From contig NZ_AZDU01000016.1 in NCBI RefSeq assembly GCF_001434815.1, positions 1-40,021 of the forward strand: a stretch of 40,021 nucleotides of DNA. Reading direction: 5' to 3'. Below are positions 17,397 to 27,198 of the stretch, piece after piece. The DNA is from Lactobacillus equicursoris DSM 19284 = JCM 14600 = CIP 110162 (GTDB lineage Bacteria > Bacillota > Bacilli > Lactobacillales > Lactobacillaceae). The first letter of the stretch is position 1. The number at the start of each line of letters is the position of its first letter. The position numbers and the translations under genes were made by a program. A model generated the notes under the pieces. The model was not told the DNA's origin. It saw nothing but the letters and a program-made list of their open reading frames with translations, and searched no databases.

Positions 17397-17798
17397 ATGA
17401 GTAGTTTTTTAATCGTTCTTGACGTCATCTTGGGCGTTATCTTATTGACCATGCTGGGCTTTTGGGCATATACCCGGATCCAGTCCAAGCGTCTTGGCGG
17501 CAGCCTCACTAACGAAGAATTCCGGGCCGGCATGCACAAGGCTCAAATCATTGACGTTAGAGAAGCCGATTCTTTCAAGCGTGAGCACATCGATGGAGCC
17601 CGCAACATCCCTTACACCATGTTCAAGTATCAATTTAAGGAATTGCGGCCAGACTTGCCTGTATACCTGTATTCAGACTCTTTGACCATGACCTTGCGCT
17701 GCGCAAACATCTTGCACAAGAACAACTTTAGCAAGGTCTTTTACCTGAAGGATGGCTACTCTCAGTGGGATGGCCGCAAGAAGAGCTCAAAAAATTAA
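17397..17798 (+). CDS. membrane-anchored rhodanese-like domain protein, no catalytic Cys
   Basis: One N-terminal membrane helix (about residues 3-24) and a rhodanese domain (about 38-128) with the motifs IIDVREADSFKREHIDGARNIP and VFYLKDGYSQWDG. The active-site loop where Cys would stand reads YLYSDSLTMTLRCA, with no Cys at the nucleophile position, so sulfurtransferase activity is unlikely. It resembles the YqhL-like proteins found after yqgQ in lactobacilli. AAGGAG precedes the ATG. Role unknown, perhaps ligand binding or scaffolding. Confidence 0.88.
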   Translation: MSSFLIVLDVILGVILLTMLGFWAYTRIQSKRLGGSLTNEEFRAGMHKAQIIDVREADSFKREHIDGARNIPYTMFKYQFKELRPDLPVYLYSDSLTMTLRCANILHKNNFSKVFYLKDGYSQWDGRKKSSKN

Positions 17799-17804
17799 GA
17801 CTTC

Positions 17805-17837
17805 AAGCCTGCTGAGAATTGTCATGCAGGCTTTTTT
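17805..17837 (+). terminator. terminator after the rhodanese-like gene
   Basis: AAGCCTGC pairs with GCAGGCTT around a 13-nt loop, then six T. Confidence 0.85.
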
Positions 17838-17896
17838 CATATTTGCTTTTTCTTGATTTTGATCTTTATTTGATTTTGTAGAAAGATGGAAGAACT

Positions 17897-18817
17897 ATGC
17901 AGAAAGTACTGGCCATCGTTGGCCCCACCGCCATTGGCAAGACCAGTTTAGCCATTAGCCTGGCCAAGGAGTTAAACGGCGAAATTGTCTCAGGCGACTC
18001 CATGCAGGTTTACCAAGAAGTGGCAGTTGGCACGGCCAAGGCCACGCCGGCTGAGCAAGCCGAGATTAAGCATTATTTGGTTGACCAGCACTCCGTTTTT
18101 GACGACTACTCGGTTAAAAATTTTGTCGATGAAGCGATAGATGCGATTAGCGAGATTGCCCAAAAGGGTAAGCTGCCGATTTTGGCAGGGGGGACCGGCT
18201 TTTACGTCAATGCCTTATTAAACGAAATGCAGCTGGGTGACAAGGAAGATGAAGCTAAAAGCGTGGACCCAGAATGGGAAGCATTTTTGGCCCAAAATGG
18301 CCCCCAGGCTCTCTGGGAAGAATTAAACAAGCGTGATCCAGAAGCAGCCAAAAAGGTGCCGGTTGCCAATTCCAGACGGGCTTTGAGAGCCCTCAGCGTC
18401 ATTAGCCGCACCGGGCAGCTTTTTTCCGGCCAGCAAGCGGAGATTCCACCCCGGTATGACTACTTGATCGTGGGCTTAAACGGCAACCGGAACAAGATTT
18501 ACCAGAGAATCAACCAAAGAGTTGACCTGATGATGGACCAAGGCTTATTGGACGAAGCTCGCTTTGTTTATGACAACCGGGCCAAAGAGCACCAGGTCTT
18601 GCAGGCGATCGGCTACAAGGAATTTTTCCCTTATTTTGCAGGGGAGGCCACGCTAGAAGAGTGCGTGATCAAGCTGAAGACTGCATCACGGCGCTATGCC
18701 AAGCGGCAGCTGACTTACTTTAGAAACAAATTGCCGGTAACCTGGTTTGATCCCTTGGATGATCCAGACTGCCAGGAAAAGATTGTTCAAGCAGTTAATG
18801 ATTGGCTAAAGCAGTAA
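17897..18817 (+). CDS. miaA: tRNA dimethylallyltransferase
   Basis: Transfers a dimethylallyl group to A37 of tRNAs reading UNN codons. P-loop GPTAIGKTSLA (residues 9-19), the DSMQVY motif with substrate-binding Asp, GGTGFYVNAL for the isoprenoid site, and the RRYAKRQLTYFRN signature near the C-terminus are all present. Length 306 aa is normal. GGAAG is 6-10 nt before the ATG. In Firmicutes miaA is commonly followed by ynbB and glnRA; here ynbB and glnA follow. Confidence 0.97.
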   Translation: MQKVLAIVGPTAIGKTSLAISLAKELNGEIVSGDSMQVYQEVAVGTAKATPAEQAEIKHYLVDQHSVFDDYSVKNFVDEAIDAISEIAQKGKLPILAGGTGFYVNALLNEMQLGDKEDEAKSVDPEWEAFLAQNGPQALWEELNKRDPEAAKKVPVANSRRALRALSVISRTGQLFSGQQAEIPPRYDYLIVGLNGNRNKIYQRINQRVDLMMDQGLLDEARFVYDNRAKEHQVLQAIGYKEFFPYFAGEATLEECVIKLKTASRRYAKRQLTYFRNKLPVTWFDPLDDPDCQEKIVQAVNDWLKQ

Positions 18818-18888
18818 TATAAAAATCTAAAACAAAATATTAATACAGAAAAATATAGAACATCAGAAAAAAGAAACGAGGCAGTAAA

Positions 18889-20136
18889 ATGAAGGAATTA
18901 CCAGCAGAATTAGCACGGATCGTAAAAGAAGTTGACGAGCAAATCAGAGGTCGCTTAAGAGAAATCGACGACCAGGTCGTATACAACCAGGCCAAGGTCT
19001 TGCAGGCTTTTACCGACAACCAAGTGGCAGAAGCCGACTTAAAGGGGACCAACGGCTACGGCGATGACGACATCGGCAGAGAAAAGCTGGAAAGAATCTA
19101 CGCTCAAGTCTTCCAAACTGAAGATGCCTTGGTTCGTCCGCAATTTGTCTCTGGCACCCACACCCTGGCAGTGGCCTTAGACGGCAACCTCTTGCCAGGC
19201 GAAACCCTGACTTACCTGACAGGGATGCCGTATGATACCATGCAGCAAGTGATTGGTCTCGCGCCAAAAAAGCGCGGTACCCTGATGCAAAAGGGCGTCA
19301 ACTTCTCTTACGTTCCCTTAACTAAAGAGGGTGGGGTGGATTACGCCGAAGCCGAAAAGGTCTTAAAGCGCGACAACCCGCACATCGTGGTCATCCAGCG
19401 CTCCCGCGGCTATGACACCCGGCAAAGCTACACGGTTGACCAGATCAAGGAAATGACCGCTTTTGTGAAAAAGACCTCTCCAGACAGTTTGGTCTTTGTC
19501 GACAACTGCTATGGGGAATTTTCTGAAAAGCATGAGCCAACTGAATACGGCGTTGACTTTATGGCAGGGTCTTTGATCAAGAACGCCGGCGGCGGGATTG
19601 CCCAAACCGGTGGCTACATTGTCGGTAAAGAAGAACTGGTTGAAAATGCGGCAATCCGCTTGACGGCTCCAGGTATTGGCAAAGAAGAAGGGGCTACTTT
19701 GACCAACATGCACGAATTCTACGAAGGCTTCTTCTTGGCACCGCACACGACCGGGGAAGCCATCAAGGGGATGATTTATGCAGCAGCTCTTTTAGAAAAG
19801 ATGGGCTACGATGTCACTCCTAAGTGGAACGATCCGCGGACTGACCTGATTCAGACGATTATCTTCGGAGATCCGGAAAAGATGATCGATTTCACTAAGG
19901 AAGTACAGAAAAATTCGCCTATTGACTCCTTCGTTGAACCAATCCCAAGTGAGATGCCAGGCTATGAAGACAAGGTCATTATGGCCGCGGGTAATTTCGT
20001 CTCTGGTTCAACCATGGAATTCTCTGCTGATGGCCCCCTGCGCCCACCTTACGCCCTTTACATGCAAGGTGGTCTAACTTTTGCTCACGATAAGATAGCG
20101 ATTACAAATGCTGTAAAAGATACTTTTTTTAAGTAA
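18889..20136 (+). CDS. YnbB-like PLP-dependent protein (aluminium-resistance / methionine gamma-lyase family)
   Basis: Fold-type I pyridoxal-phosphate enzyme of the Met_gamma_lyase (aluminium resistance) family, 415 aa. The PLP Lys is expected in AGSLIKNAGGGIAQTGGYI, and the PLP-ring Asp in VFVDNCYGEF. The substrate is not experimentally settled for this family; a C-S lyase role is inferred from fold. It begins 71 bp after miaA with no terminator, so it is probably co-transcribed. GAGG lies 8 nt before the ATG. Confidence 0.88.
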   Translation: MKELPAELARIVKEVDEQIRGRLREIDDQVVYNQAKVLQAFTDNQVAEADLKGTNGYGDDDIGREKLERIYAQVFQTEDALVRPQFVSGTHTLAVALDGNLLPGETLTYLTGMPYDTMQQVIGLAPKKRGTLMQKGVNFSYVPLTKEGGVDYAEAEKVLKRDNPHIVVIQRSRGYDTRQSYTVDQIKEMTAFVKKTSPDSLVFVDNCYGEFSEKHEPTEYGVDFMAGSLIKNAGGGIAQTGGYIVGKEELVENAAIRLTAPGIGKEEGATLTNMHEFYEGFFLAPHTTGEAIKGMIYAAALLEKMGYDVTPKWNDPRTDLIQTIIFGDPEKMIDFTKEVQKNSPIDSFVEPIPSEMPGYEDKVIMAAGNFVSGSTMEFSADGPLRPPYALYMQGGLTFAHDKIAITNAVKDTFFK

Positions 20137-20179
20137 AATGGCAAAAATACCTTTTTTTATTAAAAGTTTTTAGACCAAT

Positions 20180-20208
20180 TTGACCTGAGCCGCTTTGAGT
20201 GGTATCTT
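20180..20208 (+). promoter_or_regulatory. promoter of glnA
   Basis: TTGACC (20180-20185), 17 bp, TATCTT (20203-20208). I looked for a GlnR/TnrA box (TGTNA-N7-TNACA) in 20137-20281 and found none. Confidence 0.6.
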
Positions 20209-20263
20209 TAAAGCATCGATTAGCACAGAGCCAATTGATTAGTTGATCACAATTTATTCTTGA

Positions 20264-21619
<1,356 letters not shown>

Positions 21620-21650
21620 AATTAAGAATTTGACAACTAATTAAGACTGA

Positions 21651-21676
21651 AGATCCGCCTTTGGCGGATCTTTTTT
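21651..21676 (+). terminator. terminator of glnA
   Basis: AGATCCGCC, TTT, GGCGGATCT, then a T run. Confidence 0.93.
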
Positions 21677-21719
21677 ACGTCATAATTTACCAGTAATTAT
21701 TGGACTTAAAAAATTAAAG

Positions 21720-21748
21720 TTAGACCTAAACAGAAAGCGGTTTATATT
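21720..21748 (+). promoter_or_regulatory. possible promoter for the MFS gene
   Basis: TTAGAC (21720-21725), 17 bp, TATATT (21743-21748), 140 bp before the start codon. The stretch between, 21749-21870, is AT-rich and holds no other clear signal. Confidence 0.35.
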
Positions 21749-21887
21749 AGGAAGAAAGCATTTAAAACAAGGGAAAAAGGGAGTTGCGATTTTTAAAGGC
21801 TAAAATGTGATAAACTTTAATTTGTTTTTAAGTATCATTTTTTAGATAAGAAAAAGATTCAGAAGATTACAGTAAGAAGGTTTGTGC

Positions 21888-23105
21888 ATGGCAAGTAATA
21901 GTGAAACAGTTGCCGCCCCCCAAGGACGGATGGAAAAGGAAAAGAGCAGGTCAATTTATTCTAAAGACGTGGTCTTGGTCATGATTGCCTCATTCCTCTT
22001 TTTGTTTGGGACCATGTTTAACAACCCCCTGATTAACGGCTACGCCGAAAGCCTAGGGGCCAGCTCGGTTTTAGCTGGGGTGATCGTCGGGATCATGAGC
22101 TTTGCGGCCATGTTCCTGCGGCCAATCGCTGGGAACTTGACTGACAAGTTTTCTAAGTACCAATTGTCCTTTATTGGCGGGGTCTTGATCTTTATTGGGA
22201 TTGTCGGCTACATTATTTCACCAAACGGCGGCTTTTTGCTGTTATTTAGAATCATCAACGGGACCGGCTTTGTCCTGTGCACCGTCTGCATGACTACCTG
22301 GATTGCCTTCTTGGTGCCGCGCCAGCACGTCGGCGCTGCCATGGGCCTGTACGGCTTGATGAACGCCCTGGCCATGTCCATTGCGCCGGCGATTTCCATT
22401 AACCTCTATAAGGTGATCGGCTACCGGCAAACCATGATGCTGCCAGCGGCTGCAACTTTGATCATGATCATCATCATCCAGTTTGTGGGCAACCGGGCCG
22501 TTCCCAAAAAGCGGACTGGTGAAAAGAAGAAGTTCAAGCTGATCTCAGTCAACGCCTTGCCAGTAGCTCTGTTAACGACTTGCTTTGGCCTGCCTTACTT
22601 CATTACCCAGGCCGATATCGTCACCTATGTAGCCAAGATGCATATGTCGGTAGCGGTGGGGAGCTTCTTCTTCATCTACGCCATCGTCTTGTTGATTATC
22701 AGAACGGTCTTGAAGAACTACTTTGACACGGTTCGCTTTGGCGTTTGGTTCTGGATGAGCCTCATTGCTACGGTCCTTTACCTGGTTGTTTTGGCTTATA
22801 TGAATAACAACCTAATGATGGCCTTAGGGGCAGCCGGCATGGCGGTCGGCTATGGCCTGATTTACTCAGTCCTGCAGTCAACGGCCTTGCTTTTATCGCC
22901 AGCTGACGAGCAAGGCTTGGGCTCCAGCACCTTCTACCTGGGTCTAGACATCTCCATGGCCTTTGGGCCCATGCTGGCCGGGGTGGTCGTCAAGGCCCTG
23001 CCGATCCAGTACCTCTATTTGGTACAACTGGTGGTGGTGCCACTGGCCTTGCTTGTCTACTTCATCTGGCACAAGCGGCTGAACAGTGCTATTGACAACC
23101 ATTAA
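21888..23105 (+). CDS. major facilitator superfamily transporter
   Basis: Twelve-helix MFS permease, 405 aa. The loop 2-3 motif A appears as RPIAGNLTDKFSK. A poorly hydrophobic N-terminus precedes helix 1 (about 28-48), and a basic central loop (VPKKRTGEKKKFK) separates the two six-helix halves. Substrate unknown; no neighbour suggests one. I start at ATG 21888 because AGAAGG sits 7 nt upstream; a TTG two codons earlier is possible. Confidence 0.88.
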   Translation: MASNSETVAAPQGRMEKEKSRSIYSKDVVLVMIASFLFLFGTMFNNPLINGYAESLGASSVLAGVIVGIMSFAAMFLRPIAGNLTDKFSKYQLSFIGGVLIFIGIVGYIISPNGGFLLLFRIINGTGFVLCTVCMTTWIAFLVPRQHVGAAMGLYGLMNALAMSIAPAISINLYKVIGYRQTMMLPAAATLIMIIIIQFVGNRAVPKKRTGEKKKFKLISVNALPVALLTTCFGLPYFITQADIVTYVAKMHMSVAVGSFFFIYAIVLLIIRTVLKNYFDTVRFGVWFWMSLIATVLYLVVLAYMNNNLMMALGAAGMAVGYGLIYSVLQSTALLLSPADEQGLGSSTFYLGLDISMAFGPMLAGVVVKALPIQYLYLVQLVVVPLALLVYFIWHKRLNSAIDNH

Positions 23106-23127
23106 GAAATAATCGCTATTAATATTT

Positions 23128-23157
23128 AAGCCAATCCATTACTGGGTTGGCTTTTAC
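23128..23157 (+). terminator. terminator after the MFS gene
   Basis: AAGCCAATCC pairs with GGGTTGGCTT (one G-T pair) around ATTACT, followed by a T-rich tail. Confidence 0.8.
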
Positions 23158-23180
23158 TTTTGCCAAAAGTCTCTTATAAT
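23152..23180 (+). promoter_or_regulatory. promoter of the DUF1828-like gene
   Basis: Perfect TATAAT at 23175-23180 with a weak -35 (TTTTAC) 17 bp upstream that overlaps the preceding terminator tail. Confidence 0.5.
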
Positions 23181-23244
23181 AGATAGTTAGAATCTGCACA
23201 AGGCAGATTAATCATCGTGAATAATAACGAGAGAAGGGAGAACC

Positions 23245-23616
23245 ATGAAACTCGAGAAAATCAAAGAAAACTATGTCAATTGGTTGGCTGACCAGTTAAA
23301 GTTCAACCAGTGGTCAGACAGCGTCCTTCAAGTCGAAAACGAACTGGTCGATGCCTATGGCCGCAAGCCTTTTGTCCTAGTCGAAGAAACAGCTGATGGC
23401 TATGTCGTAACTGATGATGGCTTTTTAATGTACAAATATAACCCAATAGGGGAAAACGAAGATCTGAACGAATACCTGGCAGGCATGGTGATCGACGCTG
23501 GCTTTGATTTTGATGAAGAGCACGGCGTGATTTCTAGAAAAAGTTCCGAAGAGAACTTGCCGGCGGTGATTACCGGACTGATTCAGCTGGAAATCATGGT
23601 TTCCTTTATCGCTTAA
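23245..23616 (+). CDS. DUF1828-like protein
   Basis: A 123-aa acidic, probably soluble protein without signal or membrane segment. The central VLVEETADGYVVTDDGFLMY segment, with its VTDDG turn, resembles the DUF1828 family often seen in lactic acid bacteria and on mobile elements; function is not known. AAGGGAG lies about 6 nt before the ATG. It lies 39 bp upstream of the APC permease gene without a terminator, so the two may form an operon. Confidence 0.75.
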   Translation: MKLEKIKENYVNWLADQLKFNQWSDSVLQVENELVDAYGRKPFVLVEETADGYVVTDDGFLMYKYNPIGENEDLNEYLAGMVIDAGFDFDEEHGVISRKSSEENLPAVITGLIQLEIMVSFIA

Positions 23617-23655
23617 TTAAATAATAAAAGACTAGAAAAGAGAAAGAAATAAAAA

Positions 23656-25107
23656 GTGGATTCTTTAGATCAAACCGATAAGAGAAAATACATCTCTTGG
23701 CCAGTCATTGCCTTGATGGACTTCGTAACCGTCATCGGCTTTGACGACATTATCTACAACTTCCAAAACCAGGGCCTCGCCGTGGTCAGCGACTGGGTCA
23801 TGCTCTTAGTCCTCTTCGTTATTCCTTACGAAATGATGGTGGGGCACCTGGGCAGCGTCTTTGCCAAAGAAGGGGGTGGCTTGTCTTCTTGGATCCGCCA
23901 CACCTCTGGCGACAAGATGGGCTACATTGCTGCCTGGTGCTACTGGGTAGTGTCTCTGCCATACCTGGTTGACGTGGCTAACTCAACCGTCATTTCCTTT
24001 GCCTGGCTGATCAAGGGGCGGGCGCTGGATGATTCAGAAATGTCCAACTGGGCCTTTGCCCTCTTTACGGCAATCCTATTTGTCTTATTCATCTTCTTCC
24101 AGCACAAGTTCGCCAATTCCCTCCAGTGGCTGTCCATCATTGGGGGCGGGGCCATGTTTGTTATGACGATTCTTTTTGTCATCATGACCTTCGCCTACCT
24201 AGGCGAAGGGCGGCCAATTGCCACCCAGCCTTTCCATTTCAAGAATTTCATGCCAACCTTTGACATGAAATTCCTGACTTCCCTGGGTCTGTTGATCTTT
24301 GCTATGAACGGGAGTGAGTTCGTTGCTCCTTATGTCAACGAAATGAAGGATGGTCCACGGGACTTCCCGAAGGCCATGTACATGCTGGCGGCCATGACTG
24401 GCTTTTTGACCATCTTTGGCTCCTTCAGCTTGGGCGTCTTCTTTAACGCTCATAAGCTGCCAAACGACCTGAAGATGAACGGGTCCTACTACGCCTTCAA
24501 GGCCATGGGAGACAAGTTCGGCATGGGCAACTTTTTCCTCTATGCCTTTATCGTCACCCAGGCTCTGTACATGCTGGCCCAATTAGCCGTCTTGGTCGAT
24601 GGGGGTGCCCGGATCTTCTTGTCAGACACGGCTAAACGCTACTTGCCAAAGCAATTAACCAAGACTGATAAAAATGGCCTGCCAATCAACGGCTACTGGC
24701 TGACCACCTTTATCTGCTCAGTCTTGCTCTTCCTCAGTTCAACCCTGCCAAGCGTGAACGACATCTTCAACCAGCTCTTGAACTTGAACGGGATTGTCTC
24801 ACCATACGTAACGGGTCTGCTCTTCTGGGCCTTTATCAAGGTGCGGGTGCACCAAGAAGACTATCCATCTGAATATGTCTACATCAAGAACCGGAAATTC
24901 GCCATCTTCGTTGGTTGGTGGTGCTTGATCGTGACCTTGACGGGTGCTACCTTCGGGATTTTGCCAATCGATGCCAAGTTTGGGACTAGCAAGTGGACCC
25001 ATATGCTGATCTTGAATATCGTCGAGCCCCTCTTCATGATTGGCTTAGGCATCATCTTACCTCTCATTGCCAAGTGGCAGAGAAAACGGGATGGGGAAGA
25101 AGCCTAG
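23656..25107 (+). CDS. APC-superfamily amino acid permease
   Basis: Twelve-segment amino acid transporter of 483 aa. The first helix is interrupted near FVTVIGFDDIIYNFQNQG, at the position of the substrate-binding break in APC transporters. The pattern resembles the glutamate/GABA-antiporter and YjeM-like branch, with GGLSSWIRHTSGDKMGYIAAWCYW after helix 2. The substrate is not predictable. Start is GTG at 23656 with only a weak AGAAAG site, so the start is less certain than the gene. A strong terminator follows. Confidence 0.85.
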   Translation: MDSLDQTDKRKYISWPVIALMDFVTVIGFDDIIYNFQNQGLAVVSDWVMLLVLFVIPYEMMVGHLGSVFAKEGGGLSSWIRHTSGDKMGYIAAWCYWVVSLPYLVDVANSTVISFAWLIKGRALDDSEMSNWAFALFTAILFVLFIFFQHKFANSLQWLSIIGGGAMFVMTILFVIMTFAYLGEGRPIATQPFHFKNFMPTFDMKFLTSLGLLIFAMNGSEFVAPYVNEMKDGPRDFPKAMYMLAAMTGFLTIFGSFSLGVFFNAHKLPNDLKMNGSYYAFKAMGDKFGMGNFFLYAFIVTQALYMLAQLAVLVDGGARIFLSDTAKRYLPKQLTKTDKNGLPINGYWLTTFICSVLLFLSSTLPSVNDIFNQLLNLNGIVSPYVTGLLFWAFIKVRVHQEDYPSEYVYIKNRKFAIFVGWWCLIVTLTGATFGILPIDAKFGTSKWTHMLILNIVEPLFMIGLGIILPLIAKWQRKRDGEEA

Positions 25108-25141
25108 TACATAATATAGCTTTGCTATTAATAGAGAGATC

Positions 25142-25175
25142 AAAAAAGAGATTTGCTTTAGCAAATCTCTTTTTG
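25142..25175. terminator. terminator between the convergent permease and oleate hydratase genes
   Basis: AAAAAGAGATTTGC, TTTA, GCAAATCTCTTTTT: a perfect 14-bp stem with A and T flanks, probably active in both directions. Confidence 0.9.
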
Positions 25176-25209
25176 TTTTATCAGTTATTCTTGTTAAAAA
25201 AATTTAGAG

Positions 25210-26985
25210 CTACTCAATGAGCTTAGCATTCTTCAACAGCTCTTCCAGCCAAGTGCCTTGGACCTTCTTCAAAGCGCCTTTCAGGGCAAATTTTGGAATT
25301 GGCAGGTCCATCTGGTCTAATGGCTTCTTGTCGTTTAAGTAGTAGGTTGCCTTGAGCAGTTCCCGGATGTCGTAAACCGAGTCAAAGACCTCTGGCACCC
25401 CGCGGTCTACGTTAAGCAGGGTGTAGACGGCTTCCATAGCAGTTCTGACCGAGTATTCAGTGGTGAAGACGGTGTCGCGAGTCGGGGATTCAGCGAAGTT
25501 GCCGAGGAAGGCCAGGTTGACTGAACCTGCTGGCACAACTGCTGGGCGGTCGCCCTTCTTGCGGAGCTGGAAGTAGGCAGTAACGTATGGCATGTAAACT
25601 GGAACGGTGTTGACATAGTCCTTTGAAGCGTACTTCTTGATCAGGTCGTCTGGAACGCCCAGGTGGTAGAGGAGCTCTTCCGTGATCTCTTCACCACTGC
25701 AGTCAACAACGCGCTTCTTAATGTAGTTGCCTAAGGTGTCGGAGTAAAGGGCATAGATCCAAACCACGGTCTCGTTTTCCTTTTGGTCCTTGAAGTGGGG
25801 CTGTCTGTGGATGGTGAAGCTAAGCATCCAGTTAGAGTCGGTGACGGTGATGATCCCGCCCGTGTTGACCCGGTGCTGGTGGATGTCGCGCTTGGTCAGC
25901 CGTTCAAAGTATGGTTCAAGAGTGGCATCTTTCATAGTCATGGTTGCGGAAATGAACCAAGCTCGGTCCGGGATATTTTCGCAGAAGACCTCAGGGTGAC
26001 CAAAGGCTGGGTCTTGCTTAGCCAGGTTTTGCCACAATTTCCAGCTGCCGCCAAGGGCATGGGTGATTGGGGCTGGGGTGTCATGGGTCCCATAAGTTGA
26101 GCTTTCAACGATGGAGCCGTTAGTGACATATACCAGGTCGTCTGGAGTCAGTTCGATTTCTTCTTGCTCGCCATCTCTAGTCAAGATAATCTTCTTGGCT
26201 AATTTTTCCCCATTGCTGGTGTCCACTTCGATATTTTGCACTTGGCAGTTGTAGACGATATCTACGCCGTGGTCCTTGAGGTAAGCCAACAGAGGCTTAG
26301 TCATGGACTCGTATTGGTTGTACTTGTTGAACTTCAAAGCTGACAAGTTTGGCAAGCCATCGATGTGGTGGATAAAGCGCATTGCATAGCGGCGCATTTC
26401 AATGACTGAGTGCCACTTTTCAAAGGCAAACATGGTTGCCCAGTAGGTCCAGAAGTTGGTCTTGAAGAAGTCTTCTGAGAAGTAGTCTTCAATGGTAATT
26501 CCTTCTAGGTCATCTTCTGGGGTCATGATCAGCTTGACAATTTCATTAGCACACTTGCCTAGACCGTATTGGCCGTCGGTTGGTACTTGGTCCCCTCTGT
26601 GGTGGATCAAGCGGCAGTTTGAGGAGTTTGGGTCATCCTTGTCCAGCCAGGCATACTCGTCCAGGTAGGAGGCACCTGGAATTTCCAGGGATGGAATGGA
26701 CCGGTACATGTCCCAGAGACATTCAAAGTGGTTTTCCATTTCCCGGCCGCCCCGGATAATGTAGCCGTATTCTGGGCGGTTGATCCCGTCAAGAGAACCC
26801 CCAGCTAGGGCTTCTTCTTCAAGCAAGTGGATCTTCTTGCCGTCCATGTGGGCATCCCGCACCATGAAGACGCAGGCTGCTAGGCCGGCCAGACCGCCGC
26901 CAACAACGTATGCACTCTTTTTATCAGCATCTTTTGGTTTTCTAGCGTCAGTAAATGCTTCATAATTACCGTTTGAATAATACAT
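25210..26985 (-). CDS. ohyA: oleate hydratase (MCRA family, FAD-dependent)
   Basis: Adds water to the double bond of unsaturated fatty acids, giving 10-hydroxy acids; in lactobacilli this is considered a detoxification of oleate and linoleate. The dinucleotide-binding motif VVGGGLAGLAACVFM near residue 27, the GGREMENHFECLWD segment and the long substrate domain are characteristic. Length 591 aa is normal. I start at ATG 26985 with GAGGTGA at 26991-26997; a GTG nine bases upstream lies inside that ribosome site. The gene stands alone, with a promoter overlapped by a CcpA-type operator. Confidence 0.96.
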   Translation of the reverse strand: MYYSNGNYEAFTDARKPKDADKKSAYVVGGGLAGLAACVFMVRDAHMDGKKIHLLEEEALAGGSLDGINRPEYGYIIRGGREMENHFECLWDMYRSIPSLEIPGASYLDEYAWLDKDDPNSSNCRLIHHRGDQVPTDGQYGLGKCANEIVKLIMTPEDDLEGITIEDYFSEDFFKTNFWTYWATMFAFEKWHSVIEMRRYAMRFIHHIDGLPNLSALKFNKYNQYESMTKPLLAYLKDHGVDIVYNCQVQNIEVDTSNGEKLAKKIILTRDGEQEEIELTPDDLVYVTNGSIVESSTYGTHDTPAPITHALGGSWKLWQNLAKQDPAFGHPEVFCENIPDRAWFISATMTMKDATLEPYFERLTKRDIHQHRVNTGGIITVTDSNWMLSFTIHRQPHFKDQKENETVVWIYALYSDTLGNYIKKRVVDCSGEEITEELLYHLGVPDDLIKKYASKDYVNTVPVYMPYVTAYFQLRKKGDRPAVVPAGSVNLAFLGNFAESPTRDTVFTTEYSVRTAMEAVYTLLNVDRGVPEVFDSVYDIRELLKATYYLNDKKPLDQMDLPIPKFALKGALKKVQGTWLEELLKNAKLIE

Positions 26986-27042
26986 GTCATTCACCTCGTA
27001 AAAAATACTTATTGCTTTTCTTTGTTATCTATTTCACCTCAA

Positions 27043-27071
27043 ATTGTAGCATTGGATAAAAGCGCTTTCAA
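27043..27071 (-). promoter_or_regulatory. promoter of the oleate hydratase gene
   Basis: On the minus strand TTGAAA (27071-27066), 17 bp, TACAAT (27048-27043) with extended TGC before the -10. Confidence 0.8.
27057..27070 (-). promoter_or_regulatory. cre-like site (CcpA operator) over the oleate hydratase -35
   Basis: TGAAAGCGCTTTTA on the minus strand matches the cre consensus TGWAARCGYTWNCW at 13 of 14 positions. It overlaps the -35 box and the spacer, the placement expected for catabolite repression. Confidence 0.65.
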
Positions 27072-27153
27072 GTTTTGCTGGAGATTTTTAGATATTTTAA
27101 TAATATTTGTAATGAAGAATGAAAAATGTCAAAAAATCAAATGTAGAGAAATT

Positions 27154-27162
27154 TGCTATAAT
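27154..27162 (+). promoter_or_regulatory. extended -10 promoter of the ClC pseudogene
   Basis: TGCTATAAT, a consensus extended -10, 36 bp before the presumed TTG start. No good -35. Confidence 0.55.
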
Positions 27163-27198
27163 GGATTCAATTAAGAATATAACAGGAGCGACTGAAAC

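Noticed and set aside
21730-21745. Cre-like AGAAAGCGGTTTAT before the MFS gene
   Set aside because: Two or more mismatches at invariant cre positions.
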